Shown: in pieces, positions 19,680 to 29,360 of the stretch
Layout of the letters: every line of letters begins with the position of its first letter
Position numbering within the stretch: position 1 is the first letter of the stretch
NCBI RefSeq assembly: GCF_038024855.1
Contig: NZ_CP139089.1
Span: forward strand, 3,499,501 to 3,563,500
Direction: 5' to 3'
DNA length: 64,000 nucleotides
Source: Methylocella tundrae
GTDB taxonomy: Bacteria > Pseudomonadota > Alphaproteobacteria > Rhizobiales > Beijerinckiaceae
Notes under the pieces: model-generated
Seen by the model: the letters and a program-made list of their open reading frames with translations, nothing else
Database searches by the model: none
Told to the model about the DNA's origin: nothing
Program-made: the position numbers and the translations under genes

Positions 19680-20019
19680 AATCTGCCGCGGAGACGGCGC
19701 TAAAGAGCAGCTTCGCCCCCGTCGAGGCGGCCCTCATCGCCGCGGGCTTCGAGCCGGGCGGGATCACGTTGCAGCCCAACGCGAGGGGGCGCATCATCGT
19801 CAGCGATGGAAAAAAGGCCGCGCTGCTCGAATTTTGCCAGTAAACCAGTAAACAAGCCCCCCGCCTGCGCGTCATGCGGGGGCCTTGCCGGCGGCCCGTC
19901 CGAGCGCTCCACGCATTACCGCCGCCGGAAAGGGCTGACAGTTGTGCGCGCAAAGACTATATGGCTGCGGGGAGCTCCGCGCGAGGCGGGGAAACGCCTT
20001 GAAGACCGGAGATCCATCC
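19680..20019 (+). other. Unassigned stretch with possible decayed small gene
   Basis: A plus-strand frame to 19843 reads VEAALIAAGFEPGGITLQPNARGRIIV, which resembles the small proteins often found just before tyrosine-recombinase genes in Hyphomicrobiales, and HYRRRKG further on is reminiscent of the start of such integrases. Both are weak resemblances by eye; I would treat it as debris of a mobile element next to sdhE. Confidence 0.25.
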
Positions 20020-20316
20020 ATGTCCGTCCCGCAAACGGCTGACGTGACCGTCGACGCAAGACGCCGGCGCATCAAATTTCGCTCGTGGCATCGCGGCATG
20101 CTGGAAACCGATCTCCTGCTCGGCCGTTTCGCCGACGCCGAGGTGGAGCGCCTGAGCGAGAAAGAGCTCGATGATTTCGAGGCGCTGCTCGAAGCTCTCG
20201 ACCGCGATGTGTTCAGCTGGGCGACCGGCGAAGCGCCAACGCCCGAGGCCTATGATACACCGCTGTTCCACAGAATCGTCGCTTTCCATGCCGGTTTTGA
20301 TCCTGCAAACGTCTGA
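20020..20316 (+). CDS. sdhE: Succinate dehydrogenase flavinylation factor SdhE
   Basis: Small cytosolic factor (98 residues) that promotes covalent FAD attachment to SdhA. The conserved RGMLETDLLLGRF block, containing the RGxxE motif at residues 25-29, and the DDFEALLEALDRDVFSWATG segment identify the family. ATG 20020 is the start giving the expected length. It is followed 58 nt later by mfd, the arrangement seen in related genomes. Confidence 0.95.
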   Translation: MSVPQTADVTVDARRRRIKFRSWHRGMLETDLLLGRFADAEVERLSEKELDDFEALLEALDRDVFSWATGEAPTPEAYDTPLFHRIVAFHAGFDPANV

Positions 20317-20374
20317 TCGCTTTTTTACTCCCTGACGCTTGCGCCGGGGAAAACGCTTGAATTGATTTTGCAAC

Positions 20375-23300
20375 GTGGCTGATCTTAAACGTGCGCTCGC
20401 CGAACTCGCCAAAGGCGGCTCGCTGACGCTTTCCTCCCTGACCGATGGTTTTGACGCCTTTTGCGCCGCCGATCTGACGCGCGCGCTCGCAAGGGAGGCG
20501 GAGGATCGCGCCGTCGTGCTGGTGCATGTCGCGCGCGACAGCCAGCGCGCCGCGGCCTTTACCGAGGCGCTGTCTTTCGCAGCGCCAGACATCGAAATCC
20601 TCGATTTTCCGGGCTGGGACTGCCAGCCTTACGACAGGGTTTCGCCCAACGCCTCGGTCTCCGCGAGGCGCATGATCGTCCTGTCGCGCCTCGCCCGCTC
20701 CCGGTCCAGCGTCGAGCGCCCGCGCATTTTGAGCACGACCGTCAAGGCGCTGGTCCAGCGCGTCGCGCCCATTCAGCAAATGGCGGCGGACACGTTTTCG
20801 GCGGCGCCCGGCAATGTCGTCGATATGGACGCGCTGACGCTGTGGTTAGAGACCAATGGCTTCGCCCGGGCCTCCAGCGTGCGCGACGCCGGCGAATATG
20901 CGGTGAGAGGCGGCATTCTCGATCTTTTCGCGCCCGGCATGGCGCAGCCCGTGCGCCTCGATTTCTTCGGCGACACGCTGGAATCGATCCGCGCTTTTGA
21001 TCCTGAATCGCAGCGCACGATGTTTCCCTTGCGCGGGCTTGACCTTGTGCCGATGAGCGAGGTGCAGCTCACAAGCGACACGATGCGGCGCTTCCGGCAG
21101 GCCTATGTCGCGAATTTTGGCGCGCAGACGCGCGGCGACGCGCTCTATGAAGCGATCAGCGAAGGGCGCAGGCACCCCGGCTATGAGCATTGGCTGCCGC
21201 TGTTCTACGACCATCTCGATACGATTCTCGATTATGCAGGCCGGGCGCCGCTGATTCTCGATCCGCTCGCCGATGAGGCGGCGCATGAGCGCATCGCGCT
21301 GATCGCCGACTATTACGACGCGCGAAAGAGCGCCCATGACGCTGACCCCGTCCATTCCAACTATAAGCCGCTGAAGCCCGACCAGCTTTATCTCTCCGAG
21401 GCGGAGTGGAAGCAGCGCCTTGGCGGCGCGCGGGTGATCCGCACGACGCCCTTTGCGCAGCCGGAGGGCGCGCGCGGCCTCGTCATCGACTGCGGCTCGA
21501 AGCCGGGGCGGAGCTTCGCGCCCGAACGGGCCGATGAAAGCGCCAATGTTTTCAGCGCGGCGGTCGAGCATGTCCATGCGCTCCAGGCGCAGCAGAAGCG
21601 CGTCATCGTGGCGGCGTGGTCCGACGGCTCGCGCGAGCGTCTCTCCCATGTCCTCGTCGATCACGGCCTTGCCAACCCGGCGCCGGTTTCCTCGCTGGCG
21701 CAGGCGCTCGAGCTGCCGCGCGCAAGCGTCGCTCTGGCCGTCATCGGCCTCGAGGCCGGGTTCGAGGCGGGCGATCTCGTCATCGTCGGCGAGCAGGATA
21801 TTCTCGGCGACCGCCTGCTGCGCGCCCGCAAAAAAACGCGCCGGCCCCAGGATTTCCTGAGCGAAGTCGGCGCGCTGACGGCGGGCGATATCGTCGTCCA
21901 TGTCGATCACGGCATCGGCCGCTTCATCGGCCTGCAGACGATCGAGGCGGGCGGCGCGCCGCATGACTGCCTCGAACTGCATTACGCGGAAGGGGCGAAG
22001 CTTTTTCTGCCGGTGGAGAACCTCGAGCTTCTGTCGCGCTACGGCTCCGAGGACACCGAGGTCCAGCTTGATCGCCTCGGCGGCGGCGGTTGGCAGAAGC
22101 GCAAGGCGAAGATGCGCAAGCGCATCCTCGAAATGGCGGCGGGCCTCATCAAGATCGCCGCCGCGCGCCAGACCAAGGCGGCGGCCAAGCTCGCCCCGCC
22201 CGAGGGACTTTACGCCGAATTCTGCGCCGGTTTCCCCTATGATGAGACGGACGATCAACTCGCGACGATCGAGGCCGTGCTGGAAGACATGGCCTCGGGC
22301 CGGCCGATGGACCGGCTCGTTTGCGGCGACGTCGGCTTCGGCAAGACGGAAGTCGCGCTGCGCGCCGCCTTCGCCGCGGCGATCGAGGGCAAGCAGGTCG
22401 CCGTCATCGTGCCGACGACGCTTCTCGCGCGTCAGCACTACAAGAATTTCTCCAACCGCTTCGCCCATCTGCCGATCAAAGTGGCGCAGATGTCGCGCAT
22501 GGTCAGCACGGCCGAGCTCAAGGCCGCGAAAGCCGGCGCCGCCTCGGGCGACATCGACATCATTGTCGGCACTCATGCGGCGCTTGGCAAAGGCGTCGAG
22601 TACAAGGATCTTGGCCTTGTCGTGATCGACGAAGAGCAGCATTTCGGCGTCAAGCACAAGGAGCGCCTGAAAGAGCTGCGCGCCGAGGTGCATGTCCTGA
22701 CGCTTTCGGCGACGCCGATCCCGCGCACCCTGCAGCTGGCTCTGACAGGGGTGCGCGAACTTTCGATCATCGCGACGCCGCCGGTCGACCGGCTGGCGGT
22801 CAGAACCTTCATCACGCCATTCGATACGCTGCTGGTGCGCGAGGCCCTGCTGCGCGAGCGCTATCGCGGCGGCCAGAGCTTCTACGTCTGCCCAAGGATC
22901 GACGACATAGAGGAGGCCGCGGCCTTCTTGCGCCAGCATGTACCCGAAGTTAAATTCGTCATCGCGCATGGCCAGATGGCCGCGACCGAGCTCGAAGACA
23001 AGATGGCGGCCTTCTACGATGGCCAGTATGACGTGCTGCTCTCGACGGCGATCGTCGAGTCGGGCCTCGACATTCCAACCGCCAACACGCTGATCGTGCA
23101 CCGCGCCGATATGTTCGGGCTCGCGCAGCTCTATCAATTGCGCGGCCGGGTCGGGCGCTCGAAGATCCGCGCCTATGCGCTGTTCACCGTTCCCGCCGAT
23201 CGCGCCATGACGCCGCAGGCCGAAAAGCGGCTGAAAGTGCTGCAGTCGCTCGATACGCTGGGGGCCGGCTTCCAGCTGGCGAGCCATGATCTCGACATCC

Positions 23301-23893
23301 GGGGCGCCGGCAATCTTCTCGGCGACGACCAGTCCGGCCATATCAAGGAAGTCGGCTATGAACTCTATCAGCAAATGCTGCAGGAGGCGGTCGAAGCCTT
23401 GAAGGCCGGCATAGCGGAGCCTGTGGACGAGGCCTGGTCGCCGACGATCACGCTTGGAACGCCGGTGACGATCCCCGAGGATTACATCGCCGATCTCCCC
23501 TTGCGGCTCGGCCTCTACAGACGTCTCGCGGGTCTTGAGACCGACGAGGAAATCGAGAGCTTCGCCGCGGAGATGATTGATCGCTTCGGGCCTCTGCCGC
23601 CGGAAGTCGAGCAATTGATGAAGCTGGTCTCGATCAAGGTTTTGTGTCGCAAGGCCCATGTCGAGAAGGTCGACGCCGGGCCAAAGGGCGTCATCATCTC
23701 GTTCCGCGACAATTCCTTCGCCAATCCGCAAGGGCTCGTTCGCTATGTCGCCGAGCAGGGCCGCGACGCCAAGGTGCGGCCGGATATGAAGATCGTTTTC
23801 GCGCGCGATTTCGACGAGGTGAAGGACCGGCTCGAAGGAACGCGGCAAATCATGCGCGCGCTTGCCGCCATCGCAGTGAAGAAGGCGGCGTGA
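20375..23893 (+). CDS. mfd: Transcription-repair coupling factor
   Basis: Mfd removes RNA polymerase stalled at lesions and recruits UvrA. 1172 residues with a GTG start. Domain order: UvrB-like N-terminal module (LDFPGWDCQPYDRVSPN, ILDLFAPG), CarD-like polymerase-interacting domain (ADIVVHVDHGIGRF-type sequence, HYAEGAKLFLPVENLELLSRYG), RecG-like translocase with motifs I CGDVGFGKTEVALRAAF, II DEEQHFGVKHKE, III LSATPIPRTLQLAL, VI QLRGRVGRSKIRAYA, then the TRCF C-terminal domain. All helicase motifs look intact. Confidence 0.97.
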   Translation: MADLKRALAELAKGGSLTLSSLTDGFDAFCAADLTRALAREAEDRAVVLVHVARDSQRAAAFTEALSFAAPDIEILDFPGWDCQPYDRVSPNASVSARRMIVLSRLARSRSSVERPRILSTTVKALVQRVAPIQQMAADTFSAAPGNVVDMDALTLWLETNGFARASSVRDAGEYAVRGGILDLFAPGMAQPVRLDFFGDTLESIRAFDPESQRTMFPLRGLDLVPMSEVQLTSDTMRRFRQAYVANFGAQTRGDALYEAISEGRRHPGYEHWLPLFYDHLDTILDYAGRAPLILDPLADEAAHERIALIADYYDARKSAHDADPVHSNYKPLKPDQLYLSEAEWKQRLGGARVIRTTPFAQPEGARGLVIDCGSKPGRSFAPERADESANVFSAAVEHVHALQAQQKRVIVAAWSDGSRERLSHVLVDHGLANPAPVSSLAQALELPRASVALAVIGLEAGFEAGDLVIVGEQDILGDRLLRARKKTRRPQDFLSEVGALTAGDIVVHVDHGIGRFIGLQTIEAGGAPHDCLELHYAEGAKLFLPVENLELLSRYGSEDTEVQLDRLGGGGWQKRKAKMRKRILEMAAGLIKIAAARQTKAAAKLAPPEGLYAEFCAGFPYDETDDQLATIEAVLEDMASGRPMDRLVCGDVGFGKTEVALRAAFAAAIEGKQVAVIVPTTLLARQHYKNFSNRFAHLPIKVAQMSRMVSTAELKAAKAGAASGDIDIIVGTHAALGKGVEYKDLGLVVIDEEQHFGVKHKERLKELRAEVHVLTLSATPIPRTLQLALTGVRELSIIATPPVDRLAVRTFITPFDTLLVREALLRERYRGGQSFYVCPRIDDIEEAAAFLRQHVPEVKFVIAHGQMAATELEDKMAAFYDGQYDVLLSTAIVESGLDIPTANTLIVHRADMFGLAQLYQLRGRVGRSKIRAYALFTVPADRAMTPQAEKRLKVLQSLDTLGAGFQLASHDLDIRGAGNLLGDDQSGHIKEVGYELYQQMLQEAVEALKAGIAEPVDEAWSPTITLGTPVTIPEDYIADLPLRLGLYRRLAGLETDEEIESFAAEMIDRFGPLPPEVEQLMKLVSIKVLCRKAHVEKVDAGPKGVIISFRDNSFANPQGLVRYVAEQGRDAKVRPDMKIVFARDFDEVKDRLEGTRQIMRALAAIAVKKAA

Positions 23894-24023
23894 GCTCATC
23901 GCGGCGGGGCGGCGTCATTTGCGCGTTCCGGCGTCGATCGATGTGATCCCCCTAAACATTCGCGCCGCGACGCGCTATATAGGGCATTAAGCCCAAGCGC
24001 CAGCCAGCGCCCCGGAGGGATTG

Positions 24024-24383
24024 ATGCTCAAGCCGAAATTCGCCGCCGTTTCCCTGACCGAAGCCGCCGCCGCTCGCGCGCGGGAGCTGATTGAAGCCGC
24101 CGGCAAACCGGTCGCCGGCATCAAAGTCGGCATCAAAAATGGCGGCTGCGCCGGCATGAGCTATGTTTTGGACCTCGCCGACGAGGTTCTGCCGGGCGAC
24201 GAAGTGATCGAGGATCAGGGCGTCAATATTTTGATCGCGCCGAAGGATCTGATGTTTCTCCTTGGCACGAAACTCGATTTCGAGACCAGTAAATTCACCT
24301 CGGCGTTCACTTTCCAGAACCCGAATCAGACTGCGGCATGCGGTTGCGGCGAATCGGTTTCGATCACGCCAGCGGCCGACTGA
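24024..24383 (+). CDS. sufA: A-type iron-sulfur carrier (HesB/IscA/SufA family)
   Basis: Carries [Fe-S] clusters or iron to target apoproteins in the cytosol. 119 residues; the three ligand cysteines are C42 (NGGCAGMSY) and C106/C108 (ACGCGES). A GGAGGG ribosome site precedes ATG 24024. A TATA-like ctatat hexamer near 23975 may be the -10 element. It stands alone, without other suf genes next to it; SufA is the best guess among A-type carriers. Confidence 0.88.
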   Translation: MLKPKFAAVSLTEAAAARARELIEAAGKPVAGIKVGIKNGGCAGMSYVLDLADEVLPGDEVIEDQGVNILIAPKDLMFLLGTKLDFETSKFTSAFTFQNPNQTAACGCGESVSITPAAD

Positions 24384-24473
24384 ACGCAGTCTGCGCAGGC
24401 GCTTTCCAATCGAATGGAGTCATTCGATCGATCAGAAACCGCTCCAGATTCAAAAGCTTTAGCATTTTCTTGT

Positions 24474-24498
24474 CGATCAGATCGAACCGATCTGATCG
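24474..24498. terminator. Candidate bidirectional hairpin between sufA and HAD gene
   Basis: Perfect 11-nt arms (cgatcagatcg and complement) around an aac loop, at the convergent 3' ends of sufA and the HAD hydrolase. No U-tract follows, so it could equally be a palindromic repeat unit acting as an mRNA end stabiliser. Confidence 0.45.
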
Positions 24499-24507
24499 GA
24501 ATATGCG

Positions 24508-25122
24508 CTAGGCGTCCACCGCGACGCCATATTCGGCGATCGCGGCTTTCAGAGCCTCGCGGTCCGTGAAGGTCACCGTTTTAATGCCGAGGGCCGCGGC
24601 GGCCGCTGTATTCTCCGGGCGATCGTCGATGAAAATGCATTCTTCGGGGCGCCGTCCCTCGAGCTCCAATACTTTCCTGAAGGCGCCGGCATAAGGCTTC
24701 ACCAGCCCCAGTTCGTAGGACATATAGGCGGCGTGGGCATGTTCGAGCACGCGGTAGTTCGCCCGGATATGTTCGATATGGGCCGAATTGGTGTTCGAGA
24801 ACACGACGACGCGATAGCGTTGGGCAAGGGCGAGGAGGAGCGGCTCCATCCCGGGCTCCGCGCTGAAATGGCTGCTCCAGAGGTCAAGGAAATGGGCAAA
24901 GCTTTGCCCGAAGCCCTGCTCGGACACGAGACGGGCGTGCAGGGCGTCGACGCCGAGCTGGCCGGTCCCGATCTCCTCATCGCCGAGAATGTTTTCCATG
25001 ACGACGCGGGCGCCGCCCGGATCGGCGCAACAGGCGGCGAGCCGGTCATAGAGGATGTCGTTGTCGTGGCGGATGAGGACGCCGCCGAGATCGAAGATGA
25101 TGGTTGGCGCTGAAGGGTTCAT
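24508..25122 (-). CDS. HAD-superfamily hydrolase (subfamily IA)
   Basis: Soluble phosphatase-like protein of 204 residues resembling YihX-type HAD hydrolases. Motif I is FDLGGVL (the second Asp of DxD is replaced, as is usual in this branch), motif II FSNTNSAHIEH, motif III KPYAGAFRKVL and motif IV IFIDDRPENTAAAAALG. Cap helices lie between motifs I and II. Substrate unknown; no operon context. Confidence 0.82.
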   Translation of the reverse strand: MNPSAPTIIFDLGGVLIRHDNDILYDRLAACCADPGGARVVMENILGDEEIGTGQLGVDALHARLVSEQGFGQSFAHFLDLWSSHFSAEPGMEPLLLALAQRYRVVVFSNTNSAHIEHIRANYRVLEHAHAAYMSYELGLVKPYAGAFRKVLELEGRRPEECIFIDDRPENTAAAAALGIKTVTFTDREALKAAIAEYGVAVDA

Positions 25123-25178
25123 GCGCTCAGCCTAACGAAAAATGGCGACGGCTTAAAGGCCGCCGCCAAGGCCGATTG

Positions 25179-26150
25179 CTACGCGGCCTGCTGAATCCCG
25201 GATAATTTCCAATCATTTGCCGAGCCGCCCGGAAAGCGCGTGAACGTCCAGATTTCGGTCGCCTCCTGCGGCGTTGCGAGGTCGCCCGAGACAACCCGCC
25301 CTGTCGTCCGGTCGAGCATGGCGTCGTTCAGCGAATAGCGCATGGCGACGCTCGCATAGTCGCCGCCGGCCTCGCGCCAGGCTTCCGACAGATCCCCTTG
25401 CAGGAAAGCGACGTTGGAGAGCTTGTTGACGAGGCCCTTCCTGGCGCTCTCCGCGAGTTCCTCAGCAAAGTAAGAGGCCATTTCCGGCGTCGTCATCGAC
25501 CGCAAAGCGGTCATATCTTCATCGCTGTAGGCTTTCTGAACGGCGCCAAGCCGCTGTTCGAAAGCGCTGAAGTCAGCCGGACCGACATCGAGCTTGGAGC
25601 CTTGCGAGGCGCCCCCTCCAAATCCGGCGAATCCGCCAGCGCCCGGCGCGTTTCCTCCAAAGGGCGCGGAGCCCGCCGCCGGCGAACGATTAAAGGCGCC
25701 TCCCTGCATGGCCGGTGAACGGTTACGGAGGAAGCTCATGACGAATTTGAAGAGGAAGAATAAAAGCGCGAGCTGCAGCAAAAGCCCGATGAAGGACATG
25801 CCGCCCCCAAGGCCGCCCCCAAATCCATGGCCGAACAGCATGCCGATGAGGCCCGCGCCGAGAAGGCCGCCGAGGAGGCCGCGGCCGAAGCCGCCGGAGA
25901 AAAAGCCGCCGCGTGCGCCGGGAGCGCCGAAACCGGGGCGGAATATCCCCTGGTTTGGCGACGTCATCGACCGGCTGAAGGGCGAGGCGCCATTCGGCGC
26001 CGTCATTGTCGAGGACGGCGCGCCGAACGTGCGCGAGCCGCGGCTGCCGAAGGACCCGCCGCTGCCGGCGCGCGCGAAAGCGTCGGCTGAAAAACCCGCG
26101 GCGAGCATCAGCGCAAAGGTCAAAATCAACGTCTTGTGGCGAATCGCCAT
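25179..26150 (-). CDS. Tim44-like domain membrane protein
   Basis: 323 residues: signal/anchor segment, a Gly/Ser/Phe-rich low-complexity region, a hydrophobic helix (FIGLLLQLALLFFLFKFVMSFL), then a C-terminal Tim44-like domain (FEQRLGAVQKAYSDEDMTALRSMTTPEM to EIWTFTRF). Such proteins are widespread in Alphaproteobacteria and are related to the mitochondrial import motor subunit Tim44; a role at the inner membrane is assumed. Monocistronic, back to back with the fab locus. Confidence 0.85.
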   Translation of the reverse strand: MAIRHKTLILTFALMLAAGFSADAFARAGSGGSFGSRGSRTFGAPSSTMTAPNGASPFSRSMTSPNQGIFRPGFGAPGARGGFFSGGFGRGLLGGLLGAGLIGMLFGHGFGGGLGGGMSFIGLLLQLALLFFLFKFVMSFLRNRSPAMQGGAFNRSPAAGSAPFGGNAPGAGGFAGFGGGASQGSKLDVGPADFSAFEQRLGAVQKAYSDEDMTALRSMTTPEMASYFAEELAESARKGLVNKLSNVAFLQGDLSEAWREAGGDYASVAMRYSLNDAMLDRTTGRVVSGDLATPQEATEIWTFTRFPGGSANDWKLSGIQQAA

Positions 26151-26309
26151 GGAAATCGTATCCTGCCGTTAGTGGGACGCAGAAGCCCCAACGCCAGCTA
26201 TATAAGATCGGGACTGCGCTAAAGGAAGGGCGCGGCCCCGCGCGCGCCGCAGAATGTGCCTGCCGCGCCAAGGGAATCGCGCCTCGGAGCGCAAATTCGC
26301 CCGGCGGCG

Positions 26310-26341
26310 CTTCCGGCGCTTCGACGCCTGTGTTAGAAGGC
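26310..26341 (+). promoter_or_regulatory. Motif shared upstream of fabA and fabB, copy 1
   Basis: cttccggc, 13 nt, then tgttagaaggc, ending about 50 nt before the fabA start. The same two blocks with the same 13-nt spacing occur at 29361-29392 upstream of fabB. Likely promoter or operator of the unsaturated fatty-acid genes. Confidence 0.5.
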
Positions 26342-26390
26342 CGCATTTCCGACGGCCCAGCCGCCCGGCCGCAGCACGGAGAGACAAAGA

Positions 26391-26912
26391 GTGACGCAAG
26401 AAAGCAAGCGGCGCCAGAGCTTCGAGTATGAAGACCTCATAGCCTGTGGCCGCGGAGAGCTGTTTGGGCCTGGCAACCCGCAATTGCCGTTGCCGCCCAT
26501 GCTGATGTTCGATCGTATCGCGGAGGTGTCCGAAACGGGCGGCCCCAACGGCAAGGGCATGATTCGCGCGGAATTTGCGATCAATCCCGATCTCTGGTTT
26601 TTCGGCTGCCATTTCAAGGGCGATCCGGTCATGCCGGGCTGTCTTGGCCTTGACGCTTTATGGCAGTTGCTCGGCTTTTATCTTGGCTGGCTCGATCTGC
26701 CGGGGCGTGGCCGCGCGCTTGGCGTCGGCGAGGTGAAATTTGCTGATCAGGTGCTGCCGACCGTTAAACGGATCATTTATGGCGTCGATCTGAAGCGCGT
26801 GTTCAAGACAAAGCTTGTCCTTGGCATCGCTGACGGCTGGCTGGAAGCCGATGGAACGCGCATTTATGAGGCGAAGGATCTGAAAGTCGGATTGTTCCGG
26901 GCGGCGACCTGA
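26391..26912 (+). CDS. fabA: 3-hydroxydecanoyl-[ACP] dehydratase/isomerase
   Basis: Introduces the cis double bond at the C10 stage of fatty-acid synthesis. 173 residues from a GTG start (GGAGAG about 8 nt upstream). Active-site residues are visible: H74 in [15 protein letters not shown] and D88 in LGLDALWQ. In rhizobia fabA is normally followed directly by fabB and fabI; here a 2-kb opposite-strand gene intervenes. Confidence 0.97.
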   Translation: MTQESKRRQSFEYEDLIACGRGELFGPGNPQLPLPPMLMFDRIAEVSETGGPNGKGMIRAEFAINPDLWFFGCHFKGDPVMPGCLGLDALWQLLGFYLGWLDLPGRGRALGVGEVKFADQVLPTVKRIIYGVDLKRVFKTKLVLGIADGWLEADGTRIYEAKDLKVGLFRAAT

Positions 26913-26954
26913 TCGGCAGGATCTTCGCGGCTCCCGGAACTCCCGGCGGAACGA

Positions 26955-28994
26955 TCAATCGCCGTCCGGCGACTGTTTCTCATACGGTGCCGGCAGCACG
27001 CTGGTGTACTGTTTGTTGACGCCGACCGCCTCGTCGAAGAAGTGGAAGCGGTCCGTTCGGACCGCTGCGGCGCGAAAATGCCCGTTGTCCCGGTAGTAGG
27101 AGACGCCATCTGGGTCGATCGCCGGGCAGCGATGTTCTTCGCAGAGGAATTTGGCCGGATCGATCAGGGTCGCGCCGATCGACGCCGCGATCGCGGCCAG
27201 ATTGCGGTTCACGAGAGACGCCGTTTTGTCGAACTGGTCGCGGTCAAAATAAGAGATTGCTTGCAGGTCCATCCCAAGGAATTGCCGTTTCAGGAGTTCT
27301 GACGGGACGTCCCACTCGCCATAGGGCGTCGCCGAAACAAGGACGACCTCGGCTCCGCGATCGCGGAACGCCCGCAGGCGCTCGCCAAGCGCCGCGAAAA
27401 CGGCTTCCACATGCGGCGTAAACCACGGCAGATCGCGTATTCGCGTGACGCAGGTGTCGCCTTCGACAAAGCAAAGCTTCTCATTGTCGGGATGGAAATA
27501 GGCGAACCAGTTCGACGCGAGCACGATGCGGCTGGGGTTTTGCGTGGCGGCGTATTCAAGGGCTTTTTCGAAAAAGCCGTCGCAGTGAAGCGGGTCCGAG
27601 ACGAATCGGATGCCTGTCACGGGCGGACATCCAGAGGATGTCAGAAAGACAAACGAGCCATGAAGATTGGCTTTTTCGGCTTCCAGCCTGTGGTAGATCT
27701 GCATGGCGAAGGAATCGCCGAGGATCAGCGTCTCCGGACCCGTTGATTTACCGAGCCGGCAAGGTCTTACGCTACCGGCCGCGTTCGAGCCGTCGCAGTC
27801 ACGCGGGAAATCCCAGTCCGTAGACGCCACCCGATAGGCTGCAACCTGCTTGGCGATTTCCGGGGTGCGGTTTGGAAAGCCGCGATAGACATCGACCGTG
27901 AGCGCCAGGCCAAGGGCGATCGAAAAGCCGAAAGCGAGCGCCCCCACGGCCCACGCAGGCCGGGGAGAGGCCGACCGCCAGCCGGACGCCTCGCCAAGTT
28001 TTCGCACGGCTGACAAAAGCAGGGCGCCGCCGGAAATAATCGCCGCCAGAATCGCGAGCTCAGTGATGACAAGCGCGGCGTTCGTCTTTTTGAAGTTGAA
28101 ATAGACAAAAGCGACTGCGATCGGCCAGTGCCAAAGATAGATCGAATAGGACCATCGTCCCAGCGTTTGCACGACGGGGAGCCTGAAAGGCGCGGCGGCG
28201 GCCCGATTCGCGGCGATGACCAGACAGGCGCCGATCACCGGGATCAAAGCGCGGTAGGAAGGCCAGATCGTGTTTTTATCGAAATAGATGAGGGAGAAGG
28301 CGATGAGCAGGAAGCCGGCGCCCAGCAATAGGCTCGCGTATTTCGGCGCCCATGTCTTGAATTTCAATGCGACGACGCCGCCCGCCGCCATTTCCCACGC
28401 TCTCTGTGGCAGCAAATAAAATGCCGCCGGCTCATCTGTGCTCGACAGCGAGATGCAGAGCGCCAAAGATAGCAACGCTACCGTTATGAGGACCAGCGCC
28501 AGGTGGCGCCTCGTCACCGAAAACCTGTTGAGCGCCATGAGTACGAGGGGATATACCAAATAAAACTGCCACTCGGCGGATAGACTCCAGGTGTGCAAAA
28601 GCCACTGTGTATTGACCGATGGACTGAAATAGCCTTGAGATTGATAGAAAAGGATGTTTGAATAAAATAAAAGGGCGGAAACGCTTGTGTAACTCAAAGT
28701 ATTATAGCGGACTGGATCGATCATAAAATAGCCGACTACAAGAAGCCCGAAGCAAAGGCCGGCCAGTCCTGGAACGATCCGTTTTGCGCGATCATAGTAG
28801 AATTTTAGAACGTTGAAATTATCGTTCTGCATCCGGCCGACGATAATGTCAGTCATCAGATAGCCGGATATGACGAAGAAAATATCGACGCCTACAAAGC
28901 CGCCCGGAACAAAATTGACGTTATAGTGATATAAAACCACCGAAGCGACCGCCAAAGCGCGTAGCGCATTTATGTCATATCTGAATTTCGTCAT
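26955..28994 (-). CDS. Acyltransferase-3 / SGNH fusion (OafA-like O-acetyltransferase)
   Basis: 679 residues. The N-terminal acyltransferase-3 domain (YDINALRALAVASVVLYHY, GGFVGVDIFFVISGYLM, WSLSAEWQFYLVYPLVL) has about ten membrane helices and moves acyl groups across the inner membrane. The C-terminal periplasmic SGNH domain has the GDS nucleophile (LILGDSFAMQ) and a catalytic YRDNGHF near the end. Such fusions O-acetylate LPS O-antigen, peptidoglycan or exopolysaccharide. The first third is visibly more AT-rich than its neighbours, and the gene lies antisense between fabA and fabB, consistent with a late insertion. Start ATG 28994. Confidence 0.92.
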   Translation of the reverse strand: MTKFRYDINALRALAVASVVLYHYNVNFVPGGFVGVDIFFVISGYLMTDIIVGRMQNDNFNVLKFYYDRAKRIVPGLAGLCFGLLVVGYFMIDPVRYNTLSYTSVSALLFYSNILFYQSQGYFSPSVNTQWLLHTWSLSAEWQFYLVYPLVLMALNRFSVTRRHLALVLITVALLSLALCISLSSTDEPAAFYLLPQRAWEMAAGGVVALKFKTWAPKYASLLLGAGFLLIAFSLIYFDKNTIWPSYRALIPVIGACLVIAANRAAAAPFRLPVVQTLGRWSYSIYLWHWPIAVAFVYFNFKKTNAALVITELAILAAIISGGALLLSAVRKLGEASGWRSASPRPAWAVGALAFGFSIALGLALTVDVYRGFPNRTPEIAKQVAAYRVASTDWDFPRDCDGSNAAGSVRPCRLGKSTGPETLILGDSFAMQIYHRLEAEKANLHGSFVFLTSSGCPPVTGIRFVSDPLHCDGFFEKALEYAATQNPSRIVLASNWFAYFHPDNEKLCFVEGDTCVTRIRDLPWFTPHVEAVFAALGERLRAFRDRGAEVVLVSATPYGEWDVPSELLKRQFLGMDLQAISYFDRDQFDKTASLVNRNLAAIAASIGATLIDPAKFLCEEHRCPAIDPDGVSYYRDNGHFRAAAVRTDRFHFFDEAVGVNKQYTSVLPAPYEKQSPDGD

Positions 28995-29360
28995 TCGCCC
29001 CTGCGCGCCAATTGTCTGAAATCGCTGAATAAAATACCGATCCGAGGATCAAACGATCGATCGATCCTCGCACCTGTCTTCTCAAATCCGGCCGGGAAGG
29101 CTGGTCAATTCGTCGAAAGCTGCCCGCACACAGTTATTCTTCAAAGATTGTGACTTTCGTCGGGCGCCCGCGCCCCTTGCCGAATGAATAAACCAGCATG
29201 CGAGCGTTAACGCGAGCTTAACGATGAGATGCGCACTGGGGCAATAGCCAGAGCGCGGCGAATGCCGGATCCGTGTGGAAAAAAGCGCCGCCGGGGCCGG
29301 TCCGGGCCGGCGCGCGGAAAAGGGCCGGGCATTTGCGAAAAGCCTTTGCCGCGCTGGCGA
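28995..29360. other. Intergenic region between acyltransferase and fabB leader
   Basis: No credible gene. Holds the acyltransferase promoter region; an inverted repeat with 8-nt arms (cgaggatc at 29043-29050, gatcctcg at 29063-29070) surrounds a gatcgatc-rich centre about 50-75 nt upstream of that gene's start and may be an operator or an insertion scar. Confidence 0.4.

Noticed and set aside
20846-23899. A minus-strand open frame of over 1000 codons antisense to mfd
   Set aside because: Its product is Arg/His/Asp-rich low-quality sequence typical of antisense frames in GC-rich genes, while the plus strand encodes an intact Mfd with all motifs.
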